A DNA stretch of 64,000 nt from positions 19,736,229-19,800,228 of the forward strand of contig CM035169.1 of NCBI GenBank assembly GCA_020205615.1, in the 5' to 3' direction. This document shows positions 24,872 through 37,723 of this stretch, in pieces. Source of the DNA: Panax quinquefolius. Taxonomy: Eukaryota > Streptophyta > Magnoliopsida > Apiales > Araliaceae. Below the pieces are notes generated by a model that was given only the letters and a program-made list of their open reading frames with translations, was not told where the DNA came from and searched no databases. The position numbers and the translations under genes were made by a program. Every line of letters begins with the position of its first letter. Positions within the stretch are counted from its first letter, which is position 1.

Positions 24872-27440
24872 TGTGGCGCCCCAAAATTAGGTATACATCA
24901 CCCATCTTGGGTGCCACTTACATGAGTGCAAAATTTAAATACAACTTATTAACATAAGCGTAGCGTGTACAATCGACATAAAGCGTGAGTTTAAATACAA
25001 ATATCGTCTACTAGATATTATACAAACTCAAAAAAAGTCCTCATTATAATTATTATCACACTATTTCACGAGAATAGTGAGGACTACTAATCTTATCTTC
25101 GGGACCATCACTTTCGTTTCCCAGGCTAAATCCCGGTATATTCTCATTTCACAAGAAACGATGAAAAGAAAGGGTGAGCTCAACTAGCCCGATAAAAATA
25201 TTATGACTAAGATAATGCGAAATAAATTATCAATAGTCTTCAACAATGTTAAACCGATAAAATATAATAGAACAACCGGTTTAACTGCTGCGGAATAAGC
25301 GATCCATTAAAAGAGTCAGTAGAAAATAAAATCTACTATCTTTTAGGTTTTAAAGGTTTTCATCATTTGTATATATTGAGACTTCGACTTTAATAAATAT
25401 TCCACATCATCGAATCACCCCTACACACTACGGCCGAGGATATTCTTTAGTATCACGACCACAATTATTCATGCACTACGGGCGAGAATATTTGTGTATT
25501 CATTAATAATCATGATCATGCCAACAAGCGTCCACCAATACCTTCTCTGACCTTTGAGGATTTTATCACATCATTTGTAACATTACGGTCGTGATTACAA
25601 GAATAGTCTCTCGTTAAATAATCATACCAAGTCCATCTATGCACTTCAGAATACGGATGACTTTCAACATAATATAAACATGAGGATGATGACAATGATA
25701 TAAGAATTCAATAAAACAAGTTCAAAATTATTTTATCCGGGAATTATTAACGTCAAAATTATCAACGATAATCTTTGTTTTGTAGAGTAAAATTCAAGAA
25801 TGATCGGAAGAATATTTCCATGAAAGATCTTTGGATGAAGCATTGAATATCGAGGATATTCCACTAATTTCATGGAGTATAGAAGTCAAAGTTTTAACCA
25901 ATTTGGGTATAATAAAGAATAGAATAACAAAAGAAATCACCGTAAATGCGATAGGCCTTTTGCAGGCGGAGTTATTCAACAGAATAATAAATAACGGAAC
26001 CCGGTCGGCGTAAAATGCCTGCAAACGGATGTTCCAACGAGAATAATAAAGAATGGAACCGAATCCGGTTGTAAAACACACGAGCAGGATGTTCCAACGA
26101 ATAATAATAATAAAGCGGAACCGGTCCGGTGTAAAACACCTGAATGACGAGGATGTTCCAATGAATAATAATAATAAAAGCGCGGAACCGAGTCCTGTAA
26201 AACACCACAGACGGGATGTTCCAGCGAGAATAATAATAAAGAGCGGAACCGAGTCAATTGTAAAACACAGAGCGGGATGTTCCAACGAATAATAGAAGAA
26301 TGTCACGAAGTATAGGGTAAACCAGCATGTATCTGAGTTATTCAGCAGAATAATAAGCGATGGAATAACAACAGTTTTCTTCATGAATAAGAAAGAATAA
26401 CACCCTTACATTTGGTAGGAGATTGAATCTTTACTGACGATGTAGTAACAAAATACTCTTCTTTTTTTCTCTTATTCTCTATATACTTTCTCTCTCTATA
26501 AGCTTGAATGAATTAAATGAAAAATAATGAAGCCCTAGGCCTCTATTTATAGAAGATTTCTAGCTTAGCTTTGCTTAGTGTGAAAAGTGAGTGGCTTGAC
26601 GACTAATGATGTGAAAAGAAAAGTGGTTTGGCCTTTGTAATGTGAAGCGACAAGTGGTTCGGCCTTTGTAATGTGAAGCGACAAGTGGTTCGATGTCTGG
26701 TAAAGGTAATTACTATTAACGAAGGTAAATACTATTAGCGAAGGTAAATACTATTCACAAGGTAATTACTATTGTGAAGGTAATTCTTATATTAGCGAAG
26801 GTAAATACTATTGTGAAGAGACTCTTAGATGATGACATATGAGGCCCCCATAAAATAATCAAACTTACCCCAAATCATTTTTTCATCACACACATATTTA
26901 ATCTTTCAACAATTATTAATCATTTATAACTTGTCGTCTCGATTATTGATTTAATACTATAACATATTATCTGAGATGATCTTGTGACAATAATTGAATC
27001 AATAATATAAGAGATATGATTCAAATGAATTCTTGTAGCAATAATTGAGCATAGGTGAGTGACTTCTCACGTGGCATCGATAATCAATCTGAGTGTCTTT
27101 ATTATCGACCACAGCGTATTCTTGTACTTTTACCACCGGTAGTTCAGCGGTTTTAACGGTAACACCTCCATAGTTATTTTTATAAAATATTTTTGTCGTT
27201 TTCTCGATCAAATGATAATTACATTGTGGGGTCCACCAATGATTGAGTAGTTATGCGAATATTCCCTAACAAAAGAATATTCCCGAGCCAAGCGAATATT
27301 TTATAACAACTTGCATACTTTGCAAAATTTATAAATATTACCCACTTTTACTATAACATTATATCAAATTTATTCCATAATATTCAAAAATAATATTTAT
27401 AGAAAAATTCATCTTTATTTATAAAAGTGAGGGTCTTCTG
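24872..27440 (-). mobile_element. 3' LTR of minus-strand family A element
   Basis: Read on the minus strand, this is the A LTR ending GGCGCCACA at 24,872. Its TATA box is at 26,553-26,544, the hairpin-unit region at about 26,380-25,970 and the stem-loop region at about 25,670-25,410. It joins the A internal region at 27,440/27,441, where the coding end and purine-rich tract (AAGAAGGGAGGT on the minus strand) begin. The 196-codon open frame across 26,384-25,794 is a by-product of the repeated hairpin units. Confidence 0.9.
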
Positions 27441-29408
27441 ACCTCCCTTCTTATGAAATTTAAGCCCTCGAAATTAGAATGCGATACACAGTATGTTGAA
27501 GAGGTAAGGATAACTTGATTTCATTTGATTCTAACTCCCAGTCATTTCCTCGACATCGTGGTTCCTCCATGAAAACTTTGACTTGAGGTATAACCTTGGA
27601 GCGTAGAATATGTTCCTTCTTATCAAAATTTGAGCAGGGAACCTCTTAAATACGTCGAATCTTCCGCTATTTAAATCAGGTTTCTAACTTCAATAATATG
27701 GTTGGGTCTTTCACATATTTACGTAACATAGATATGTGAAAAGCGTTATGAACACGAGACATATTTGGCGGTAAAAGCGAGTCTATAGGCCACGATTCTA
27801 CTCGATCGAGGATTAAAAATGGGCCAGATGAATCGAGGATTAAGTTTTCCTCTCTTTCCAAATCTTGTAACTCCTTTCCATTGAAGCGACTCTTAACAAC
27901 ACATGATCTCTATATCGAATTCCGTCGTCTTTTCGATGAAGATCGGCATAACTCTTTTATCGATTTTGTGAGGTTTTTATACGTTGTCGGATCGTTTGAA
28001 TCTTTTCGTTGTCATACGTACCAACTCGGTCCCCCAACAACGTTGCTTCACCCACCTCATCCCAACATCTTTGGAGAACGACACTTTCTTCCATACTGAT
28101 GCTTGAATGGAGCCATGCCAATACTTGCTTGATAAGCTGTTGTTATAGGAAAACTCCACCAATGGTAAGAACTTGTCCCACTCCCCTTGAAATCAAGGAC
28201 CACGAGTCTTAATAGATCTTGAGAGTTTGAATAGTCCTCTCCGTTTGTCCGTCCGAATGCGAGGATGATATCTTAGAGCTAAATCGTAAAATGCGTGCCC
28301 ATAGCTTTTTACAAACTAACCCAAAATCGTGAAGTGAATCTTGGGTCTCGATCGAAAAATATGGATCTGGGCGTACCATGCGATCTTACAATCTCGTTTA
28401 TGTACATACGAGCGAGGCGTTCAAGTGTATAAGTTTCTCGTGTCGGTAAGAAATGGCGGAGACTTGGTCAATCTATCAACAATGACCCATATCGCATCAA
28501 TGCCTTGAGAAACCTTAGGAAGGCCGTGCTTGAAATCCATGGTAATGTGCTCCCACTTCCATTCTGGAATTTCAAGTGGTTGCGATGGACCTTTTGGTAC
28601 TTGATGCTCCGCTTTAACTTCGTTGACAAGTTAGACACCTTGAGATAAGCAATATTTATCTCTCTCTTCATATTGCTCCACCAAAATGTATGGCGAATAT
28701 CATGATACATTTGGTACTCCCGAGATGGATTGCAAATGGTGTGTTATGCGCCTCCATCATGATATTATACTTTAAATCGGGGTCGTTAGGAACACAAAAT
28801 GCAGAGTTGACTCAAGTATTCCTTCTTCATCGATTCTTATTTACGGCATAGCACCTTCTTGCACTTTCTTCCTCATACGCGCGTCGGCTCAGTGTGCGTA
28901 GCTTGCTTGGCGACTTTAACTTTCTCGATTAAAGTCGGTTCTACTCAGTATACTCGCTATCATCACATGCGTCCACAGGTCTCTTTAACTCTATCTCCAT
29001 CCTTTGCAAGTCACACAAAATGGGCCTTTGCGGCGGTTCTAATCTTGATTGGTGATATCCTAACGAAGATCGATCTTTGAAAAGAATTTGGCTCCTTAAT
29101 TGGATCAAACAGTCATCAATACGTGGTGTAATGGATACCTATTTTGATGGTGACATGATTCAACTCGATAATCAATACAAAGTCGCATACTCCCATCTTT
29201 CTTCTTCACGAATAGAGCAGGGGAGCACCCGAGGAGTAGTACTGGGACGAATAAAGCCAATGTCTAACAATTCTTGCGGTTGGGTCTTTAACTCACGAAG
29301 TTCAATAGGAGCCATTCGATATGGGGCTTTGGAAATAGGTTTGTCTGGGTTCAAGGTTCAAAAATAAAATTCAATTCAATTTCACGCTCGGGGTAGGCGG
29401 GAAGTTCT
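27441..29408 (-). pseudogene. Family A pol 3' part: RT fragment, integrase, chromodomain (broken)
   Basis: On the minus strand from 29,354, RT N-terminal motifs ([28 protein letters not shown]) are followed by the segment around DDLFDQL and YHQ. The sequence then jumps to the spacer before integrase, so the RT catalytic core and RNase H are missing. The integrase zinc/core region follows (MYHDIRHTFWWSNMKREI at about 28,710), then the C-terminal segment MSRVHNAFHISMLRKYVKDP (about 27,770). The chromodomain end leads straight into the LTR. Frames are broken by many short indels, some possibly consensus errors. Family assignment (Ty3/gypsy chromovirus, Tekay type) is firm. Confidence 0.8.
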
Positions 29409-31283
29409 TGTTAGGTTTGTAATATTCATGTATGTGATCAAATTGCATAAATTAAGCGGGCGTGTAAAAATCGAGTTTAAAAATTTACAAACCATATACG
29501 GATCACCCTTTATGCATAATTATTAATTAAGCGAAAAGATAAAGAATAAAATCATACCCTTGAAGATCGAGCTTCCTCGAATACAAGTTCACCTCCAATC
29601 CTTTAGCGTTCAACTTGAATCCACCGGGTTTGGTTCCTTCCTTTGATCGGCGTTAGCCACCCGTATGTTTGGCCTCTGGGGTGATCCACCAGGAAGAAGA
29701 AAATTCAAGAAGAAGGGTGGTTGGCTAAACCCTAGTTTTTCTATCTCTATAGAAAAAGGTGTACTCTCCCAACAATTGGAATTATGTCGTATGTTGAAAA
29801 AGTCAACAACCCATATCACCCATAATAAGACTCCTCTTATTTATAGATGTGGGCAACCCACCTTAACAATTAAGGAATTGGGTTTTATTAAATTAATTAA
29901 ATTCTTTTAATTAATTAAGCTCCCTAATCTTATTAGGGATAATTAATTAAACTCTTTTAATTAATTTAACCTCATAATCTTATTAGGAATAAATGAGAGT
30001 ACTTATATTAAATTAATTCCTAAACTCTTTTAGAAATTAAAATAATAATAATTGTAATAATATTAATAAGACTCCTCTTATTAATTTATATTTAATATTT
30101 CTAAAATATTAAATAATAAATATTAAGCTATTTAATTTATTCTATCACCATAGATTAAATTAAATATACTTAACTTATATATTACGATTATGCCATTAAC
30201 TTCTTAAATAATTATTCTTCCTTTTATGGTGTGACCCTTTAGGTTCTCCATATTAAGCCGGTTGTGAATAAATCAATTAGAACAATTCTAATCTTATTTA
30301 AATAAATAAATTAAATAATTAATTTATTTAAATAAATAATATTTATTCTACAATAGGGATAAGCCTCCTAGCGATCAACGACTTTCCGGATAATATAGAT
30401 TTCAACATTAATCATAAAAAGAACCTTTGAGTAAATAGTTCTGCGTCTGATTCAATCCTTCCACCATCTGATGTCCCAATTAAATATAAGGCATGGAATT
30501 CTTGTCGAGTCTTATTTTATTTAATTATATGTATTTCGACTCTTAAATGCACAACTCAAATAATGCAAATTAGAAACTCCTTTCTAATTTCATTACGCCT
30601 TAACCAAGAGACTCTTTGGGTTGTCATTTATCGAATCACGTAGGACATTTCTCTTCTTTTATTAGAAGTGGTAGATTCTTTATTGATCATACATTATCTC
30701 CATGTACTGACTTATTATACCCAAGCATATCCTTTGATATACCTAAGGGTCTTAAGGAATAAGTCAAAGTATAACTCATCATACACGAGATCTTATGATG
30801 ATCTCAGTCCAGGATTACTTGTCTTACTATCACTCTGAGAATTCTATTGACGAAATGAATAAAACTCCATTAGGTATTCCTTAGCGAGCCACGTTCGATG
30901 AACTTATTCTCTAATAAGCACCTACATACTTGCTTTAGTGTCTCCACACAAATGATCGTGAGATCAATCATCCTCATCGATGAGCAAACAGCGTATATAC
31001 CCGAATCTATCCGGATTCACTAATCCCCGATTTAGTAATCCAATGATTGGGAACTATTTTAGTTTTAAGCTTTCTAAAATTTAGATCTCATTAGAATGAT
31101 CATCATCATTATTCTAAAAGCATTGCTTAAAACTATGGGTTTATCACGTATTATAAAACGACATCATGTAGATAATTAAAAGCCTTTAATAAATTAATAC
31201 TTTTTATTAATAAATGAATAAGATTGTTACAAAGTATATGCTTTATCATCAAACATGATTGGCTTGTATGCATACTACTTTCA
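29409..31283 (-). mobile_element. 3' LTR of Ty1/copia element C
   Basis: This 1.9-kb AT-rich LTR runs from TGTTAGGTTTG at 29,409 to TACTTTCA at 31,283 and is nearly identical to the copy at 39,115-41,004. The minus-strand polypurine tract (GTGCAAGTGGGAG) lies just outside at 31,285-31,298. The bases before it, GTTCT (29,404-29,408), recur with one difference after the other C LTR (41,005-41,009), giving a target duplication inside the A element. The LTR is rich in AATTAA...TTAATT palindromes. Confidence 0.85.
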
Positions 31284-34200
31284 ATCTCCCACTTGCACTA
31301 AAAGCCCGATCGCCATTGTATCTTATACTCTTCTTCTCTAAGTGGCGATTATCCTGTTTGTTGGATAAGCTTTAGTTAATGGATATGTAATGTTGTTCTT
31401 GAGAGTCCACCATCTCTATAGTGATTTCCCATCTTTCAATGATTCTTATAATCAAATGAAAGTGCCCTGACACATGTTTAGATCGAAGATGAGACTTAGG
31501 AACTATTCTGAGTTACGTAATGAACTTTTAATCCAAACAATCAACTTGCGACTTCATTTATAGCTATATACTTTGTCTTTATCACTAAACCGACAACTCT
31601 TTCTTTGTTTGGAACCTTTCGATTCAACGCACCACTTTATTCAAGATAACGCTTTACCTTAAAGTGGATTTTTACGTCATCTTGGTGCATGCGAAAAAAC
31701 TTGAGTCTGTTAAGCCCTCTAGTTTTAATTAAGACCCACCATGAATATGATCACATCCTTAGTGCTTGGGTTAAGCACTTTAAGATGTTTTCAGCGACTC
31801 ATAGTGAACTTCTCCATAATATGGTGATCGACATCGGGTCTCGTACATTTCATTGCATACATGATTGTCACTCATGCGACCTCTCTTTTTCGAGTCTCAT
31901 GGGGACTATTAAGAGATACACTCCATAGCTCATCGACATGAGACATCTCTTGGAGTTTGCCATGCTAAACGACTTTAGCATCAAATGAATATCGTTCCTT
32001 GGGTTAAATCGAGCATCCTCTTGTATCTATCTATATAGATTTTATCCCCAATTAAGATACTCTTCCCAAACCATTCATGGAGGAATGTTTAGACAACTTT
32101 ATCTTTCTTGATTGTAGCATTGGTATGTAATTTCTCATCAGTAGTATATCAATATATAATACTAGAAATTTCACGGCGCTCCCACTTGACCTTTTTGTAC
32201 ACACTAGAAGTCTTACCTCATCGAATGTAACTCTGGATCATCATCTTCTATGATGTATACCTCATCATCATCATCCATGATGAATCCATACCTCTAGGTA
32301 TCTTTGGTACTATTCGATTTATGATTCGGTTGTGATACAATAGTTACTATCTACGAGTTCCTCTTATTTGACTTATAGTGTTTTGTGGATCTTGAACTCT
32401 TGAAGATCTATAATCCTCCCACTAGCCCTTGATGATAAACACCTTTATCTTAGAAGAAAGCGTGTTTCATAACAAACACCTTTTGCTAAGTAGGATTATA
32501 GAACATATACCTAAACTTACTTTAGGATGTCCCACAAATCGACACTTATAAAATCTTGTCCCAAGCTTATCTTTTGAAACCTTTTCACATAAGTTGGACA
32601 ACCCTTATCTTAACATACTTAAGATTAGGAATCCTCCCCATCCATAACTTTTATGGAGTCTTGGGGTAGGATTTTGAGGTTACCTTTTAAGTAGATATCG
32701 ACCATTTCTAGGACATGATCCTGAAGGATCTTTGGAATGTCGGTAAAATCATTATGGACCACACCATGTCCAACAAGGTGCGATTTTCCATTCGGATACA
32801 TCAATCAATTATTAAATGTCGAAGATGTGTCCATTATGAGAAAACCATTTGAGATGATTTAGAAACTTATTGCACAAGTATTTATTCCTTGATCTAATCA
32901 AAGAATCTTAATACTTTGCCAATTTGTTTCACTTACGAATTCTTTGAACCTTTCAAATAATTCATACTTGTATTCGAACAAATACACACATTCAACTCTT
33001 TGAATGATCATCTCCTTTTCTTATACTAATTTGTTCAATATGCAAAATTATTTTCATGTAAGTCAGTATATAAAATCCATTAAGTAATATTCCGATTCTA
33101 TACAAAACATTATTATTATAAATAGAACAACAATTGTTCTTAATTATAATACCAAAGATTTCATTGTCCAACAATAAAATGGAAATAATATTTTTAACAA
33201 GAATTGGAATCTGATAATAACAACTTATTGACTTAATAGATTTTCCCGTAAGCGATCTAAACTATAAGTTTCTATAGCTAATCTGACAACCTTTGCTTCA
33301 TTTCCATACATATAGGATTACTTATATTTGTTTAACTTTCTATACTGCTTGGTCCTTCATAAATCTATATTTATGATAACCAAAGTCGGTATCCAATACC
33401 CAAGTAGAACCTTGACTTAAAGAAAAATTTATTTCAATCATAAACAAAATGTATTATGGCTGAAACTTCACTAAGCTTCTTTGGTTAGCCTCTGCAAGAT
33501 GCTTCTCATGATTTCTTTCCGATGTCGGGGCTTATTGCGGTGGAAGCAAACTCCTTTCTTTATCCGTGTCGATTTTGTTCTTATTATCCTTTGTTTACGC
33601 CTTTCTATTTACCTTCTTTGAATCGTTCTTCTTTTGAAGATCCTTTGGCCCCTACCGATGAGACATGGTCTTTCTTGGTTGGAAAGTGACTCTCAACATT
33701 TTTCAATATGTTAAGCAAATCAATGAAGGCGATATCTAGCTTGTTCGTATGAAAAATTCACAACAATTAATGAAAGGAGTCCAGGGAGTGAGTGCAAGAT
33801 CAAATCTTGGCTCAACTCTCCATCCATGACAAAACCGGTTGTCTAATTGATCAATCAAATTGATTATGTTAAGAACTTTTTATGCATCTTATAGTGCCAT
33901 TGGCCATTCTAGATCGGAAGAGCTCCTTGAATGTCGATATCTATCGGTCTACTTTCCTCACCATCAACTACTTGATGTGCGGGAATATAGTAGGAGCATC
34001 CATGGTTTCATCTTGTGGCTGAAGCTCGTTACTTTCGTGGATCTGAGCATGATGCGTTGAGCCAATTGTGCATCATCTTGCCACTTTCTAAAAGTAGCAA
34101 TCTCTTCCTCGGAGGCATTATGCGCAACCATTGCGGGGATAGGCGTATTAAGGACATAAGATAGCTTTTTCGACTATGAGAACTATTCTCAAATTCCTTA

Positions 34201-35284
34201 ACCAATCCGTTTAATTGATTACGATTTAATTTAGCATCTAATATGCTTCGCATGATGATAGTAATTTTAGACATTGTAAAATTACGTAAATGAATTTATA
34301 ATTAACAACATTTTAACATACATTCTTTTATTAATTACCAAAATAAATTAGGTCTTGTTTTAAATTGGTATCTCCCACTATTTTCTTCAAACTATATTAC
34401 CCTCACTTATATAGTTAAGCAAAATCTAATTAAAGATTTGCTAGTGAGAATAAGGATCCCATTTCAAATGTATATAGCCTTGTGGTGACACAACAAACTA
34501 TATATAAATAAATAAGTAGACAACTTTTGTCAATTACATCAACTATCTGACTCCTTGTATTTTGCCTCTTAGATTATTTTGATCAGTGGTGGCACATCCA
34601 GAATCAAAATTATCCAAGTTAAGTCCGACCTAGCACTCCATATATTCAAAAAGAAAAATATCATCCTTGTGGTGACACAACAAAACAATATTGTTCAATT
34701 TTCTTTATAAGCATCAAATGTGATAAATTAACATCTTAAATACTTAATACTTGCCTTGTGGTGACACAACAAACTCATATTAAATATTTAATACTCTATT
34801 AATTTTATCATGCTTTGAAAGCGACGTTCGATATTCCAAATATCTTTGAGCGCTTGGGACTTAATATAAAAATTGAGGGGTTTGTTATTAATTTGTCTCA
34901 TCTTGTTTAAGCGTATTACGTCGTTACATATATATATAAAATACAGCGTCGTATTAATAAACATCTGAAAGCATGTTTGCATAATATATAATATATATAA
35001 TATAAGCATACACATATAGAATACTATATTCTACACCGAATTGATTATGGACTTTTATTCTAGTTTGGTTCACTAGAGCCACCAAGTGAACCAAAATTCG
35101 AAACCCTAGGGGTGCGAGAAATAATATTTAAATATAACTATTACATTTAAACTAGGGCTCTAAATTACAAACCCGGGTCTTCAACTTCTTGTCCCTTGAT
35201 CTCTAATTCTTCAAAATTAATTCTAACTGTCTATTACAAAACTATTTAAAATAAATAGAAACCTTGATCGTGATCGAGGAAAGT
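31284..35284 (-). pseudogene. Ty1/copia element C gag-pol remnant
   Basis: On the minus strand, gag starts near 34,274 (MSKITIIMRSILDAK) and continues through a segment containing ELSQDLILHSLPG (about 33,800). Protease-type sequence (STWVLDT) follows near 33,400, then NCCSIYNNNVLY (33,170-33,060). Integrase C-terminal sequence (KCRFVGHP-like, about 32,580) follows. The sequence then passes into the late RT around a FLVLY motif (about 32,150) and RNase H towards 31,300, without the RT active-site region. About 1 kb of pol is thus deleted, and all frames carry stops and indels. It is a dead Ty1/copia element; the lineage within copia was not resolved. Confidence 0.75.
34479..34773 (-). repeat. 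Three direct copies of a 19-bp stem-loop motif
   Basis: CTTGTGGTGACACAACAAA occurs at 34,479, 34,666 and 34,755. Within it TTGTG and CACAA pair across a four-base loop. The copies lie in the leader just upstream of element C gag on the minus strand. Confidence 0.85.
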
Positions 35285-37723
35285 GTGAGACCCCAGTTTT
35301 TATCAATAAAGATTTAAATTTTGTCAAAATAATTTTTAATATTATGGTGTGAATTTAAGATAATATTATAGTTGTGGGTAGTATTTATAAATTTTGCAAA
35401 GTATCTGCAGTGGTTATATTATATTCGATTGGTTGAGAATATTCGGTTTAGCGAGGAATATTAGTGAAATGCTCAATCATTGGTGGACCCTAGCAATGAA
35501 ATTATTATCGAATTGAGAAAACGACAAAAATATTTTATTGAAATAACGGCGGAAGTTTTCTGGTTGAGTTCTTGTTGAACTACTTTCGGTAGTAAAAAAT
35601 ACGATGTCGTGTGGTTGCATAGTAGCAGCTGCGGTATTGATTATTGATCTTTATGTGAGAAGTCACTCGGTTTGATTCCATTATTGTCGATTAATAATAT
35701 GAATTATTATAGCGATAATGACGTTTTGTTTTATTCGTATTATTAACGTAATAAAAGCGAAACATCTTTTATATAAAATAGAATACTTTATTAAAGTTAT
35801 TACATAAATAGAATATATTATATTTTATTATGCATAGTGTTGCATAGTATATTTTGCATAGTATTGCATAGTGTTTTTGCGTAGTAAAATGTTTTTATAT
35901 AAATAGAATATATTATATTTTATTTAAAAGATTTTTCTTTAAATATGGACCGTCGATTAAAGTAAATCAATGCACCGCTTCATGGATTAATTCTTATGCA
36001 TTCCATTTTCCTATAAATAGAAGCTCATTCCTTCATTATTTTCTTTACAATTCATTGAAACTCTGAGAGAGAAATTATAGAGAGAAGCTATAGAGAAAAA
36101 TTATAGAAAGAAGAAGAGTATTCTCGCTTCTTCTTTTTCTTCATATTCAGTTCTTTTTACGGTAAGGGATATTATTTGTTGTGCTTGTAAGTGAGTGTTA
36201 TTCTTTCTTCTTGAAGAGAACTTACATTATTCCATTCATTATCATTACATTGGAATAACTTTTGTAAAAGTGGCATACCTACCATACATAACTTTGTATA
36301 ATGCCAGCTACCCTATACTTGGTGAAATCCTTATGTTATTCCATTGCTTATTATTACATTGGAATAACTTTGTATCTGCTGATTTACCCTATACTTGGTG
36401 ACATTCTTCTATTATTCTTTGGAACATCACATGCGTGTGTTTTACAGGACTGGTTCCGTTTTTATTATTCTGTTGGAACATCACATGCATGTGTTTTACA
36501 GGACTGGTTTCGCCTCTTTATCATTCTATTGGAATATCCTATCATGTGTTTTTACAGGATCTGGTTCCATCTTTATTATTACATTGGAACATCCCCATGA
36601 TTGTGAATTTCACGACACAGGTTCCGTTATTATTATTACATTGGAATAACTTTTCTGTCTGCAATACAGCGTGCGTGGTGATTTCTTTTGTTATTCCATT
36701 CTTTATTATACCCAGTTGGTTAAAACTTTGACTTATATACCATGAAATTAGTAGAATATCCTTGATATTTGCGTTTCATCCAATATCTTTTCATGAAAAT
36801 ATTCTTCCGATCATTCTTGAATTTTACTTCTCTGAAAGCGATGATCATGTTGACAATTTGGGCGTTAATAATTCATGGATTAAATAATTCTTGAACTTGT
36901 TTTATTGAATTATTATGTCATTGTCATCATCCTCATGTTATATTATGTTATCTTTGACTTACGTGCGTAGATGAACTTAGTATGATTATGACCGAGGATC
37001 ATTCGGTATAATCATGACTTGATATAAATGATATGATAAAAAGTCCTCGATGGCTTTGTAATGCGATGATGGATAGTTTTTGGTAGGATTATGACCGGGG
37101 TGATTCGGTATAGTCATGACCATTGATAATTTGATGAAAATCCTTGGCCAGTGATGCGGGGATGATTAAATGTGGTGGTTTATTTATTAAAAATTTGAGT
37201 CTCGGTGATAAAAATTGATGAAAACCTTTTAAAACCTAAAAGATAGTAGACTTTATTCTCTACTTGACTCTTTTAATGGATTGCTTATTCATTGCTGCAG
37301 ATTAAACCGGGTTGCATATTGTATTTTATCGGTTTAACACTTTGTTTGAAGGCTAATGATAATTTATTACGCATTATCTTAGTCATAATATTTCTTCTTT
37401 GGGCTAGTTGAGCTTACCCTTTTTTTCCTTTGTTCTCTTGAGAAATGAGAACATATACCGGAGACGAGTCGAGAACGCAGTAATGGTCCGAGAGAATAGC
37501 ATTAGTAGTCCTCACTATTACGTGATATAGTGTGATAATAGTTAACTAATGAGGACTCCTTTTGAGTTTGTATAATATCTAGTAGACAATATTTGTATTC
37601 AAACTCACGGTTTATATGTCGTATTGTACACCAACGATTATATTAGTAAGTTGTATTTGAATTTATGTACCATGTAAGTGGCGACCCAAGATGGGTGGCG
37701 TATACCTAATTTTGGAGCGTCAC
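35285..37723 (+). mobile_element. Solo LTR of family A nested in copia element C
   Basis: This plus-strand LTR runs from TGTGAGACCCC to GGAGCGTCAC. The flanks are AAAAG (35,280-35,284) and GAAAG (37,724-37,728), compatible with a 5-bp target duplication with one misread base. The TATA box is at 36,011-36,020 and GGTAAGGGAT at 36,161. Six or seven GGAAY/RTTCC hairpin units lie at 36,230-36,710, with further stem-loops at about 36,960-37,170. No internal sequence is attached. Confidence 0.9.

Noticed and set aside
25794..26384. 196-codon open frame on the minus strand and similar frames at 3667-3993, 36301-36600, 55304-55624 and 63466-63846
   Set aside because: All fall on the same repeated hairpin units of the family A LTR. 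Peptides are repetitive (LLLLHWNIP-like), several frames are open at once, and they are not conserved between LTR copies.
26700..26830. Short tandem GAAGGTAATTACTATT-like repeats as a satellite
   Set aside because: They lie at the same place in the A LTR copies at 44,780-44,890 and 54,800-54,950, so they are part of the LTR U3 and not an independent satellite.
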